Shown here: positions 53,801 to 64,000 of the stretch, piece by piece
How positions within the stretch are numbered: the first letter of the stretch is position 1
Layout of the letters: each line of letters begins with the position of its first letter
Assembly (NCBI GenBank): GCA_964019055.1
Contig: OZ025218.1
Location: 2,067,191 to 2,131,190, forward strand
Source of the DNA: Anthopleura xanthogrammica
Taxonomy: Eukaryota > Cnidaria > Anthozoa > Actiniaria > Actiniidae
Reading direction: 5' to 3'
DNA length: 64,000 bases
Notes under the pieces: generated by a model
Databases searched by the model: none
What the model was told of the DNA's origin: nothing
What the model saw: the letters and a program-made list of their open reading frames with translations, nothing else
Made by a program: the position numbers and the translations under genes

Positions 53801-56588
53801 GACGAGACGAGACGAGACGAGACGAGACGAGACGAGACGAGACGAGACGAGACGAGACGAGACGAGACGAGACGAGACGAGACGAGACGAGACGAGACGA
53901 GACGAGACGAGACGAGACGAGACGAGACGAGACGAGACGAGACGAGACGAGACGAGACGAGACGAGACGAGACGAGACGAGACGAGACGAGACGAGACGA
54001 GACGAGACGAGACGAGACGAGACGAGACGAGACGAGACGAGACGAGACGAGACGAGACGAGACGAGACGAGACGAGACGAGACGAGACGAGACGAGACGA
54101 GACGAGACGAGACGAGACGAGACGAGACGAGACGAGACGAGACGAGACGAGACGAGACGAGACGAGACGAGACGAGACGAGACGAGACGAGACGAGACGA
54201 GACGAGACGAGACGAGACGAGACGAGACGAGACGAGACGAGACGAGACGAGACGAGACGAGACGAGACGTGACGAGACGAGACGAGACGAGACGAGACGA
54301 ATATGGGGATAGTATTAAAAGGCCTTTTTTAACTATTTTGTAGACATGACATACACCAATATGCAGATTAATATGAAGAACCCAAAGGGCGAATTGAAAT
54401 ACTTTTTGATTCACGATTATGAGATGGCTAAGATGTGGTTGGTAAATGAAACAACCGGAAGACTGAAGATCGCCAAGAACATTGACAAACAGTTCATGAT
54501 CGGCTTGACGGTAACTGGGGATTTCGAACATATCAAAGTATTTTTCAGCTGTTTGCAAAAGGAAATAATCGATCTTTACCAGATTGGTAAGGTACGTCCT
54601 ATGATGATGTAAATGTAAATTGGTGGTGATAGTGATAGTCATGGGGTGGTAGTTGTAGTGCTGGTGGTGATATTCCATGTCAATATTGAGGTACTGATAA
54701 AGGTAGTTATGGTATTATTGGGGTCACGGTTGGCAGTGGCAGTGGCAGTGGCAGTGGCAGTGGCAGTGGCAGTGGCAGTGGCAGTGGCAGTGGCAGTGGC
54801 AGTGGCAGTGGCAGTGGCAGTGGCAGTGGCAGTGGCAGTGGCAGTGGCAGTGGCAGTGGCAGTGGCAGTGGCAGTGGCAGTGGCAGTGGCAGTGGCAGTG
54901 GCAGTGGCAGTGGCAGTGGCAGTGGCAGTGGCAGTGGCAGTGGCAGTGGCAGTGGCAGTGGCAGTGGCAGTGGCAGTGGCAGTGGCAGTGGCAGTGGCAG
55001 TGGCAGTGGCAGTGGCAGTGGCAGTGGCAGTGGCAGTGGCAGTGGCAGTGGCAGTGGCAGTGGCAGTGGCAGTGGCAGTGGCAGTGGCAGTGGCAGTGGC
55101 AGTGGCAGTGGCAGTGGCAGTGGCAGTGGCAGTGGCAGTGGCAGTGGCAGTGGCAGTGGCAGTGGCAGTGGCAGTGGCAGTGGCAGTGGCAGTGGCAGTG
55201 GCAGTGGCAGTGGCAGTGGCAGTGGCAGTGGCAGTGGCAGTGGCAGTGGCAGTGGCAGTGGCAGTGGCAGTGGCAGTGGCAGTGGCAGTGGCAGTGGCAG
55301 TGGCAGTGGCAGTGGCAGTGGCAGTGGCAGTGGCAGTGGCAGTGGCAGTGGCAGTGGTAGTGGTAGTGGTCTGAAGTACCCATTTGGTAGAAAATTAGGT
55401 AGCGCTCGTGACTTTGTATTGAATTTTATCTTCAAAATAGGGGGACAAAGTTGCTCCGAAGGGGGTGCGCACTCCCTGCACCCCTTTCCTGGATGCAAGA
55501 ACGATTGCTACTATAAATTGTTTTATTTTTCCTGCAGGCTATGGATAGAAAGGCTTTGATGTCATTAGATGAACCTAAGAGCGAATCGGAACTCAATACA
55601 CAAATATGGTTCATTATAGCAAGTGCTGCGATATTTGTTCTATTTAGCCTGTTGGGTTTCCTGTGGGAAATGAGGAGGAGAAAGATTAGGCCCCGGCTTA
55701 CATCTGGTAAGTTATCATTATATTATTACTGGGCTTTAGATATGGTGTTCTGCATGGTTATTACTGGCGCGTGATCTTGCTATTCCGAAGTTGAAAGAAT
55801 GCTTCGGCATCATAGCGGCCATCTCTCTTCTCGTTCCCAAAATCATTCCCACGATTCTTTGCACTGCGAGTTTGTTACCAGTCTTTCTTTGGATTTCGAA
55901 TAACATTTCTCAGTTTTAAAAGAAAAGAAAACCAGGTGGAGCTTTTTCCAACTGTGGTAAACTATTTTTGTACATGTCAACGGTCATGACCATCCATCCG
56001 CAGAGGGGTACCCTAGTGGTGTATTGTCATTTGTTATACGATACAGCTCGTAGTTGTCAGTCAGTGATCAGCCAATCAGCGATCATTTTATCGTAGCTCA
56101 ATCAGTTTTCCGTAAAAGACGAAATAAAACAGGCGAATATTCAGACCGGTTACGTTTACACCGTTGTCCTGACAACGGTCAAATTATTTAAAGCAGCAGT
56201 AATAGATCCCTTGCAACACGTCGGAATGCAGCTCAATTTGGAGGACAAAACAATAGTTTCCAATTCTCAGGAGATTGAAATTTATTTTATTTTGTCCTCC
56301 AAATTAAGCTGCTGTGGCTTCAAGTGAAAAGAGCCCATAGCTCTTTTATTTCTACATTTCTTATTCAAGGTACAACACCGACTGGTTCGGAAAACGGTCA
56401 CATTTTGGCCTGAATCCGCCTGTAAAATTCTTTAGAATTGCTAACAGAAATTCTGTGAAAACGCAAGCCTGTTAAGGAGTCAATTTATAATCGTTATTTA
56501 CTGTTTTATTTAAGACGTAGAGGACTTTAGACATCCAAGAAAAGTAGAGGTGCAGCCAGCTCAACATGCCTGGAATACTCGCAAATAA
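50869..56588 (+). CDS. Ionotropic-glutamate-receptor-like channel with potassium filter, paralogue C
   Basis: Seven in-frame exons: 50869-51423, 52939-53033, 53131-53284, 53609-53675, 54344-54591, 55538-55706 and 56515-56588, giving 453 aa. Residues 1-27 are a signal peptide (KKALIWLLAVISCSMTLA). S1 lobe about 33-160 with Cys80/Cys82 (KCGCP) and the S1 end ELYFPIFANRKESTQYQRPF, whose Arg122 and Pro-Phe align with the R(x8)PF agonist-arginine motif of glutamate receptors. M1 about 166-185. Pore loop IWWSFVTMTTVGYGDK with the potassium signature TVGYGD at 215-220. M3 about 225-247 ending GQITANITS. S2 lobe about 265-373. M4 about 396-416 followed by a basic cytoplasmic stretch (RRRKIRPR). There is no amino-terminal domain. 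GluR0 has the same plan but lacks M4. Introns 4 and 5 hold 510-bp and 620-bp simple repeats. Ligand unknown. Confidence 0.9.
51424..52394. other. First part of intron 1 of paralogue C
   Basis: No repeat family or coding block recognised. A possible short inverted pair (gtgtttaacatttacg / ggtaaacacc region, with 'ccggaaatttcggttg' and 'aaccggaatttccgggttg') lies at about 51840-52230, suggesting another old foldback. Confidence 0.4.
52395..52835. mobile_element. MITE family 1 left half, then a foldback at 52540-52835
   Basis: 52400-52470 matches the left arm at 14584. The second element has ends tagccagctgatttgaaa and ctcagatcagctgg, inverted, and parallels the element at 44650-45100 without its insert. 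Confidence 0.75.
53345..53480. mobile_element. Degraded relative of the 8925-9150 foldback
   Basis: tttgcaatgatagagacc and 'cggacaattattcacat' match segments of that element. Confidence 0.6.
53791..54300. repeat. (GACGA)n microsatellite, about 100 units
   Basis: Almost perfect, with one variant near 54270 (gacgt). It ends about 43 bp before exon 5 of paralogue C, so it is close to the branch-point region. The acidic/basic and Ser/Arg/Leu/Val frames are artefacts. Confidence 0.98.
54733..55362. repeat. (GGCAGT)n hexanucleotide array, about 105 units
   Basis: Virtually perfect over 620 bp in intron 5 of paralogue C. The last units change to ggtagt. Long Ala-Val, Leu-Pro and Cys-His frames here are artefacts. 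Confidence 0.98.
55707..56205. other. Intron 6 of paralogue C, first part
   Basis: No gene or classified repeat seen. Confidence 0.4.
56205..56340. mobile_element. MITE family 2 copy
   Basis: Arms 'ctcaatttggaggacaaaac' and ttgtcctccaaattaagctg are inverted, with outer agatcccttgcaacacg. Confidence 0.85.
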
Positions 56589-56594
56589 CCAAAG

Positions 56595-57005
56595 TGAGGT
56601 GCAGCTACAACAACAGCAGTAGAAAAAAACAATTGCAGCAACAGTTACAATAACAACAACTGAAACAACAACAAAAACAGAAACACCAGTTAAAACAGCA
56701 ACAACAGCAACTGCAACAACAACATAAACAGCAAAAGCAGTTGCAACAACAACAAAACAACAACAGCTGCGACAACAACACAAATAGCAACGACAGAAAC
56801 AGAAGCAGCAGCAACAACAACAACAGCAATTACTATACATTAACAGCAGCAGCAACAGCAACAAGAACTAACCACAATTACAACTACAGTAACAATAGCA
56901 ACAATAACTGATCAGCAACAACAACAACGGCGGCAACAACAGCAACAGCAAACAAATGAAAGCCGCAAGAAAACGATTATAAAAACAGCAGAAGTAGCAA
57001 TACAA
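56595..57005. repeat. CAA/CAG-rich tract
   Basis: Imperfect aacaacaac and cagcagcaa units directly after the paralogue C stop codon, probably in its 3' untranslated region. Leu- and Cys-rich minus frames are artefacts. Confidence 0.85.
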
Positions 57006-57037
57006 TCGACACGCGTGAAAATCGTCTTCTTGCTATA

Positions 57038-57300
57038 GACGCATCAAGAGTTCCGCGCTGTTGCTCAATGCGCATGCTCAGGGGATTAAAAAGTGGGATG
57101 ATATTTTGTAAAATATGCAATTTTTCGGTATATTTGATTCAAAATTCGCTTAACGGTACGCGATCTTGAATATTTAGTGAAAATTGTGCTTGACAAGAAA
57201 GATACAACTAAGATATAGCATATTTTACAAATTTTATCCCACTTTTTAATCCCCTGAGCATGCGCTTAGAGCAGTAGCGCGGAACTCTTGATGCGTGTAT
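57038..57300. mobile_element. ~260-bp MITE with ~60-bp inverted arms
   Basis: 'gacgcatcaagagttccgcg' and 'cgcggaactcttgatgcgtg' are the ends. The arms extend through gcatgctcaggggattaaaa. Confidence 0.9.
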
Positions 57301-58071
57301 TGTAAAAATATGCAAATTTGACTTTCACACTTGCTTGAAGAATAGTTTTTACAAAATGCCAAAACTTAGAGTCAGGTCTCGAAACCTAAGGCTAATTCTT
57401 TCATATTTTCTTTATTAATACAGTATCTTGGTTTCACAAAAGTATACCTATGAAATTTTTTGTATACTCTGAGAAAACAAAAATTTATTTTCTCACTAAA
57501 ACTCTTGTAAATTCTCGGAAAGCGTGCGGAAAAGCACACATGCGCAAACGTTTTTCTCAAGTGTCAATACAATCAAAATGCAACAGGTAACCAGACCATT
57601 TCAAAAATAAATATCATTTCAAAAACAAATTCCCCAGGGGCGGATACAGGGAGGTTCATTGGATGGATATTCACCTCCTTCTTTAGGGGTGTTAACAATC
57701 AAAAATATGGATATTTTAAAAAAAATAGATATCCTGAACGAGCTTTGAATATATTTCAATTTCCAACGTTTTACAAACACGCAAGAGAATCACTCTGTGT
57801 TTAGTAGGTAATGCACTTCATACACAGAACCTTGAAATGAACATGACTCCGGCGCTGCGCCTTGATTTCTTCAAGCTATGTGTCCAACATACCAGATACT
57901 ATTAACATTCTTTTTTAGTAATTAATAGAATTTTTTGCTATGAGATAAATGAGATTTTTTCAATATTTAACAATTATTTACCAAAAGCGAAATGAATATC
58001 GTCTCATAATTACTGGTCGCTTGACCAATCACAGCGCACAAATTTCTGTATTCAAGTCTAAAATTAGGCTA

Positions 58072-58111
<40 letters not shown>

Positions 58112-58190
58112 TTGATACTACACTCATAAAATAAATATCAATTCTAATAAAAATTCTTCAACTGCATAGCCATTTCCAGTTTTGTATGGA
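57300..58190. other. Intergenic, nothing recognised apart from (AAT)n
   Basis: AT-rich, with (AAT)n at 58071-58109. No coding block. Confidence 0.5.
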
Positions 58191-58194
58191 CTGA

Positions 58195-58345
58195 TGCTCC
58201 GCCCGAAAGGGGTACTTTTTTCAGGCCGCAGGTATAGAAAAGGGTTGGGAATTGGTGAATGTTTGTATAAAAAGAGATAGTTTTTCTTCAAAGGTATATG
58301 TCAGGGGAAAGGGGTTGAGAGTCCGGGCGGAGCATCCCCGTATGA
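58195..58345. mobile_element. Foldback with gatgctccgcccg ends
   Basis: 'gatgctccgcccgaaagggg' and gtccgggcggagcatcc are inverted. A solo end lies at 13147-13172 in UNC5 intron 2. A poly-C run follows near 58368. Confidence 0.7.
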
Positions 58346-58820
58346 AACGATCCGAAGTATTCAATCCCCCCCCCCCCCCGGGGAGTTTTTGTGGACTTCA
58401 GAAAAATTATCACTTCAAAAACAGATGCTTTATACGTGATATTTCTAATTCCAAACTTTTAATATTTCTTATTCCAACACTGATCTTATAAGCACGCAAG
58501 AGTGAGACTCTTGTATATCATACACCAAGCCTTAAAATCTCAAACATGCCAGATAGTATCAATAATAATATTTAATATAATTTACTAATTTGCTAAAAGC
58601 TGAACAATATTTATAAGATGTCTTTACTGTGCATATATGAATTCTAATAAACATTTTTCATTTGTTCACTTTCCAGTTTTGTCGTGTTTCATTGATTTCG
58701 TGTCGTATCTGTTCAGTAGGCGCATCATGGATGTTTGTTGGTTCATTTAGTATCACCTGGGTCTAACAATAGGCCAGTTGGTACGTCCCAGCACCTGAAT
58801 ACGGGAAAAAGGAAAATACC
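58346..58820. other. Intergenic, nothing recognised
   Basis: AT-rich; a segment at 58425-58640 resembles 57770-57960 in order (ctttaatatttc, cacgcaagag, catgccagat), an old direct duplication. Confidence 0.4.
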
Positions 58821-58824
58821 TGAA

Positions 58825-59645
58825 ATTGATGATGATGATGATGATGATGATGATGACGATGATGATGATTGATGATGATCATGATGATTAATGATAAATG
58901 CTGGTGATGAACGATTGTGATGATGATCATGATGTTCTGTTCCCTGTTCTGTTCCCTGTTCTGTTCCCTGTTCTGTTCCCTGTTCTTTTCCCTGTTCTGT
59001 TCCCTGTTCTGTTCCCTGTTCTGTTAACTGTTCTGTTAACTGTTCTGTTCCCTGTTCTGTTTTCTGTTTTGTTCCCTGTTCTGTTTTCTGTTCTGTTCCC
59101 TGTTCTGTTCCCTGTTCTTTTTCTGTTCTGTTCGTGTTCTTTTCCCTGTTTTTCCCCTGTTGTGTTAACTGTTCTGTTTCCTGTTCAGTTTCCTATGCTG
59201 TTCCTGTTCTGCTCCCTGTTCCGTCATCCGTCATCCGTCATCCGTCATCCGTCATCCGTCATCCGTCATCCGTCATCCGTCATCCGTCATCCGTCATCCG
59301 TCATCCGTCATCCGTCATCCGTCATCCGTCATCCGTCATCCGTCATCCGTCATCCGTCATCCGTCATCCGTCATCCGTCATCCGTCATCCGTCATCCGTC
59401 ATCCGTCATCATGTTGGTGATGGTGATGATTTATGATTATAATTATGATTATGATGCTGATGGTGATGATGATGGTGATGATGATGATGATGATGATGAT
59501 TAATGATGATGATGCATGACGAAGATGACGAAGACGGTGGTGGTGGAAATGATGATGCATGATGATGTGGGTGATGGTGATGATGATGTTGATGATGATG
59601 GTGATTGATGGTGATCATGATGATCATGATGATAATGAATGATGA
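58825..59645. repeat. Composite simple-repeat block
   Basis: In order: TGA-type repeat (58827-58930), decamer TTCTGTTCCC with variants (58933-59220), heptamer CCGTCAT about 27 units (59221-59410), and TGA/TGG-type repeat to 59645. Confidence 0.97.
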
Positions 59646-59664
59646 TAGGAAGTTCTTACATAGC

Positions 59665-60125
59665 GCATTAGCGAATCTTTGACGGCGACGTCAACTGGAA
59701 GTGTAAATAATTTATCGTTGGGTTCTGTTCATTAGGGATTTCATTCAAAGCATTTTGAGTAAAGTCAACTCATCCAAAGAGAAGACAGACTTGAAAGGTG
59801 CGAAACCCAAGCGTGAACTACTTTACAGTAATTGTATTTTCTATATATATATTTATATTTACTAATTTTTTTGGCATACTTCTATTTCTAAACAATTATT
59901 TACAATGCCGCCATTACCCAAATCATTTTCCAACAAATCATTTTTTTAGGCTCTAGGCATAAATAAAAGGAAAAGTTATTTTATGGTGAATACAAGTGTA
60001 AAAAAAATATCCACTAATGTAAAATTAATTATGTAAAAAAATATGCAAAAATAAATGAAGTGAAGTGAACTTATTTACACTTCCGGTTGACACCACCGTC
60101 ATAGATTTTGCAAATCTTAAATTCG
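59665..60125. mobile_element. ~450-bp foldback with tggaagtgtaaataa ends
   Basis: cgaatctttgacgg and 'caactggaagtgtaaataa' on the left; 'ttatttacacttccggttg' and ccgtcatagattttgc on the right. AT-rich centre. Confidence 0.75.
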
Positions 60126-60394
60126 CTTTGAAATAAGTGCGGAGCGCGCGTGCTTGGGATCTCGGATTCACTTACCACCTGTCAAGACTTTACTAATTGG
60201 TAAAGTAGTAAGGAGAGACAAGGCCACAAGAATGGCCCCCACACACACGATAAACAAGATCATCTCTGTAGTACGTTGATATATCGATAATCATTCAGTA
60301 CTCGCATCCAAAATTCTTCTCTGTTTTGTTGTATTTTTCTAAAGTATAACGTATTTATATTTTTGGAATATTAGGTATATTTTTCAACACAACA

Positions 60395-60595
60395 TGTTTA
60401 TTTTGGAACGACTGGTCATTTTGTACGCAACAGGTGACCAATCCATTGATCTACAGGTACATTTTTACCTGAGGGGGGAGACCTCGGGGTGATTGGTCAT
60501 TTCGTACCGGACAGGTACCAATCCATTGATCTACAGGTATATTGTTGCCTTATAGGGGGAGGGCTCGGGGAATATTTGCTGTACCTGTAGTTCTA
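60395..60595. repeat. Direct duplication of ~85 bp
   Basis: Two copies of 'ccaatccattgatctacagg' with flanking tggtcatttygtac and gggggag...ctcggggtga-type sequence. Confidence 0.8.
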
Positions 60596-60669
60596 ATTAA
60601 ATAACCTCTCTCATAAATATCGATGCCTTGTAAATGGTTCAAATTCTTTTTTTCTTCTTCTTCTTCTTT

Positions 60670-60962
<293 letters not shown>

Positions 60963-61114
60963 TGATGGACTTGAGATATTATACCAGTTAAAATTTCACC
61001 TCCTGTGAGCATCCTCAAGCTGCAGTTTGTATCAAAAAAGCTTTACTTGTTGGATATGGTATGTGGCCCATTATCCTCAGCGATCTTCGATCTTTTAGGA
61101 TTTTTGTGGCTCAC

Positions 61115-61120
61115 TTTATT
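61115..61120 (-). terminator. Polyadenylation signal AATAAA for the K2P gene
   Basis: TTTATT on the plus strand, 25 bases past the stop codon. This is the best-placed signal in the window. Confidence 0.65.
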
Positions 61121-61144
61121 GAAATAAGTATATATATACCTTTC

Positions 61145-63468
61145 TTACAAGCATGTTTGTGTTTGTATGCCATGATCAGTACCATAACAGCCACTCTCGC
61201 TATCAAAACCAGCATTGCTAAAATCTCCATGAAAATCTTCTAGTGCTGGAGTGATGATGATATCTGGTGTCCTTATGTCTTCTTGTTCACGTGATTTTGG
61301 ATTTTTGGACATGCGCAGTGCAAACACAGATTCAAGTTTTTGTACAGTTCCTTTACGACTCCATTGAACTTCAATGTGAGAAACCTCTTCGAACACGTTC
61401 AAAATCGATAGAATGACGGAAGACGTTATAGACAATCCGATGATCATGAAGATCAGCATCAACGATGACACAAGAATACGCTTGCCATTTTCACCTAATC
61501 GATTTAGCTTCGTAGCTGAATCGACTCTCGGGAAAAGATCGCCAAAACCGATGGTACTCAAAGCAATGAAGTTGAAATAAACCCCGTCAAAAAAGGTCCA
61601 GCCATCGAATATTGTATCCAGGGCTCCTCCAAGCAAAATGACTGCTACCATTAACGAGAAAGATACAATAGCACATTTGATTTTGCGATGTTTTGGGTTC
61701 TTCTCGACTCGCCTCAATTTTCTTTCAGTCTTACTGATGATCTTGGTTATAAGGTTGGAGATTCGTTCACCCACGTTCCTGAGGACAAGCAAGTTTAGAG
61801 GGATACCAAAAAGACCGCAGACGATACAGAAGAAGCGACCACCAAACGTCATTGGTACCACGTGACCAAAACCTTGGAGGAAAAAAAGTGATGACAGTCA
61901 TTCTACTAGAAAACTGAAAGACCACGAATAAAACACTAATTTAATTACAGAATATAGCTAATTTAATTAACATTGTCGCTGCAAAACACCTAAAGCCTAT
62001 CTTATCTATCTTATTAGTGGTTACATAATTTCTATCACACCAAAAAATTAAAAGTGGGTAAAAAAGAAATATTATAAAAGAATTGTTTATTGCGCAAAAA
62101 AATAACGCAGAAAATCAAAAACACATAAAACACATGAAACAAAAGAAAAGAAAAGAAGAAGAAAATTGACAACATCGCAACACAATTATCACTACATAAC
62201 AGATTTTTAGATAACAAACTTGATTGAAAAAAGAAATATAAGGTAAACATTAAGTCGATTTGAACACATCACGTATGAACGATAAAACTGAACCATAAAA
62301 CACTAAGATCCCGTTCTCATGAGCCGAACCTAATGACATCAAATACGACCGCATTATTATCCATTGTTTTCAATACGTTCGGCTTATGAAATGGGACTAA
62401 CACTCAAGAACTGCACTGGATTAAACAACAGTACGAATGATAGCTGTCTAGAAGATGCTAGCATTTAATCATGCACCTGATATAAGTGGAGAACGCACTG
62501 CGTTTTTCACTCGTGTCCATACACCTGCTATTAAGGAGACAATAGTAATCGTACGAGTATTCAATCAGTAATTCCCGCTTTTTATCAGATGTTACTATGG
62601 AAACTTATTTGATAATCCATCCATCCATTAACGTTTTAACGTATAAAGATATGTATTTTCTCAATTTAGCGTCATTTGTCAAGAATAACACAGTGATTGG
62701 TCGGTTTAAATCAAATTAAAATAGAATATTTGCAAAGGAAAGAGAAATTTAATTTTTTGTTTAAGAACGTCATATAAAAAAAACAAAAACAAATAAGAAT
62801 AATTTTCTTTTTGCAAAACAGGTGTAATTTTTTCACTGTTTTGTAGGTATAGACTGATATTTTTGAGATTATTTTGTTGTTATATACTAAAACCGTTATA
62901 TTCTCATCAATCTAGGAGGTTTTAGAATCAAAATGAAAAATTATTTCGGTTTTCTTGGTATTTTTGTTATTTTTTATATGACAAAGTTCTTGCAATTAGA
63001 TATATCTTTATAAGAATCTACAATCAAATAAAAAATGATAGTAAAAAAAATTTTTTTTTTCTTCGTATTGTATTTTTTTTAAGTGATATAAGTTTTTCTT
63101 TTCATATAATTTTTTTCCGTTTTTTTTTTAATTCTATCAATAATGAATATTTCGATATTCATTCTATGATACTATATATCTTTACAACATTGTATGATAG
63201 TTAAACACATAGACATATATTTTATCGTTATTTTAAAGATTGAAGTATAAAATTATTATTATTATTATTAAATAGAAATCAATTATTTAAAGTAATAATA
63301 ATAATAAATAATATGCTATAAAAACCTATATTAAAATATGTGAGAATATAAATATTAATGAATAATAATAATAATAACAATGTTAATAATAATAGGATAA
63401 TAATAATAGGATAGAAATAATAATAAAATGAATAAATGAATAATAAAATAATAACAAGATCAACAATG

Positions 63469-63516
<48 letters not shown>

Positions 63517-63932
63517 TTCAAGGCAACCATACACGATTTATGATATTTTCTTTTTAATTTATGCTTACCCATTGTGGTAATGATTGTAATCACGAACCAA
63601 AACGAATGATAAAACCCCCAATAGTTCCTATACGAAGAGTAAAATCCTTTTCTATTCATAAAAGTTAGATCCACCATGATCTGATGAAACTCATCCTCAC
63701 TCATGTTATATTTCTCGACGTAGAACTTTTTTCGCTGCTGATATTTCTGATATGAAGCTTGGTCATTTTTACTTTCAAGCTTGCTAAAGATGGCGGCACA
63801 GGCGCATAGAAAAATTGTTAAAAACAACAAGAGAAAAGGCAACTTCCAAGATTTTCGTGCTCGTTGAAACCTCAGTGCCATTTCTTCTCCTGTATCAGGA
63901 AAATGGCTGGTATTTTCCAGCGCTGTCTTCAT
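61145..63932 (-). CDS. Two-pore-domain (K2P) potassium channel
   Basis: Two exons: 63932-63569 and 61872-61145, joined in phase 1, giving 363 aa. M1 about 33-50 (LPFLLLFLTIFLCACAAIF). First pore loop ends TTMGFGH at about 118-125, split by the intron after ATGG, followed by M2 (FFCIVCGLFGIPLNLLVL). M3 about 187-207. Second pore loop STIGFGD at 227-233. M4 about 255-280 (LMLIFMIIGLSITSSVILSI). The cytoplasmic tail is about 80 residues and Ser/Asp-rich. The M1-P1-M2-M3-P2-M4 order defines K2P leak channels, which set resting potential as dimers. Both filters have Phe where the classical signature has Tyr, common in this family (GFG in the second loop especially). Subfamily cannot be fixed by eye. 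The gene is convergent with paralogue C. Confidence 0.92.
61890..63270. other. K2P intron, AT-rich, with a MITE family 1 copy
   Basis: 62305-62400 is a diverged MITE family 1 (ctcatgagccgaacctaatg and 'cgttcggcttatgaaatggg'). The rest, especially 62700-63520, is very AT-rich with (AAT)n at about 63469-63514 and holds no gene. Confidence 0.7.
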
Positions 63933-64000
63933 TATCCCTTGGTGTTTTTAGCTTCGCTTTTGTTCACTAAAATTTCCTTTTCTTTGAGTTTCTAAATTAT
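63933..64000 (-). promoter_or_regulatory. 5' leader of the K2P gene (partial)
   Basis: Sequence directly upstream of the start codon, cut by the window edge. No specific element seen. Confidence 0.3.

Noticed and set aside
53321..54678. Long frames of repeated RRDET or SSRLV on both strands
   Set aside because: Translations of the GACGA pentanucleotide array in an intron; the flanking parts overlap real exons in other frames.
54646..55498. Ala-Val, Leu-Pro and Cys-His repeat proteins
   Set aside because: Three frames of the same GGCAGT hexanucleotide array; no start or splice context.
58898..59503. 201-codon frame with LFPV and SSVIRHP repeats
   Set aside because: Runs through decamer and heptamer simple repeats; no family features.

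Overview
The window reads as nuclear DNA of an early-branching animal, most likely an anthozoan cnidarian (sea anemone or coral). This rests on intron-rich genes with GT-AG splice sites, a netrin-receptor (UNC5) gene, a TRIM-NHL gene in one exon, a GH18 chitinase with a CBM14 tail, AT-rich intergenic DNA, tRNA-derived SINEs and dense small inverted-repeat elements. The species cannot be named from sequence alone.

Layout. 1-3782 (+): 3' part of an ARM-repeat protein ending in a NEURL4-type ADP-ribosyltransferase-like domain. 4968-10295 (-): adenylate-kinase-like P-loop protein with an acylation-type N-terminus. It is head-to-head with 10815-21365 (+), a complete 13-exon UNC5-like receptor whose ectodomain order looks unusual. 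22892-26999 (-): secreted GH18 chitinase, 7 exons. 27000-31900: no convincing host gene; foldback elements, an inverted pair of tRNA-Thr-like sequences and a LINE remnant. 31914-34175 (-): single-exon TRIM-NHL protein. 34200-37250: retrotransposon remnants and microsatellites.

37258-56588 (+): the most interesting part, three tandem seven-exon paralogues (A, B, C) of a ligand-gated-channel-like protein. Their order is split periplasmic-binding-protein-like lobe S1, membrane helix, pore loop with the potassium-channel signature TVGYGD, membrane helix, lobe S2, membrane helix, short tail. This is the layout of an ionotropic glutamate receptor carrying a potassium filter, as in bacterial GluR0. 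Only C has a clear signal peptide. A has His where the agonist-binding Arg of glutamate receptors aligns. The pore exon is almost identical in the three copies while S2 and the last helix differ. 61145-63932 (-): a two-pore-domain (K2P) potassium channel, convergent with C.

Splice frames were joined by hand. Every join kept frame, with family-conserved residues across junctions, so the nine gene models are fairly secure; untranslated regions and expression are not visible. Much of the rest is repeat: very long simple repeats (TTTC, GACGA, GGCAGT, TCTG, CCGTCAT), minisatellites, two tRNA-derived SINE families and at least ten families of MITE-like foldbacks, several nested inside each other.
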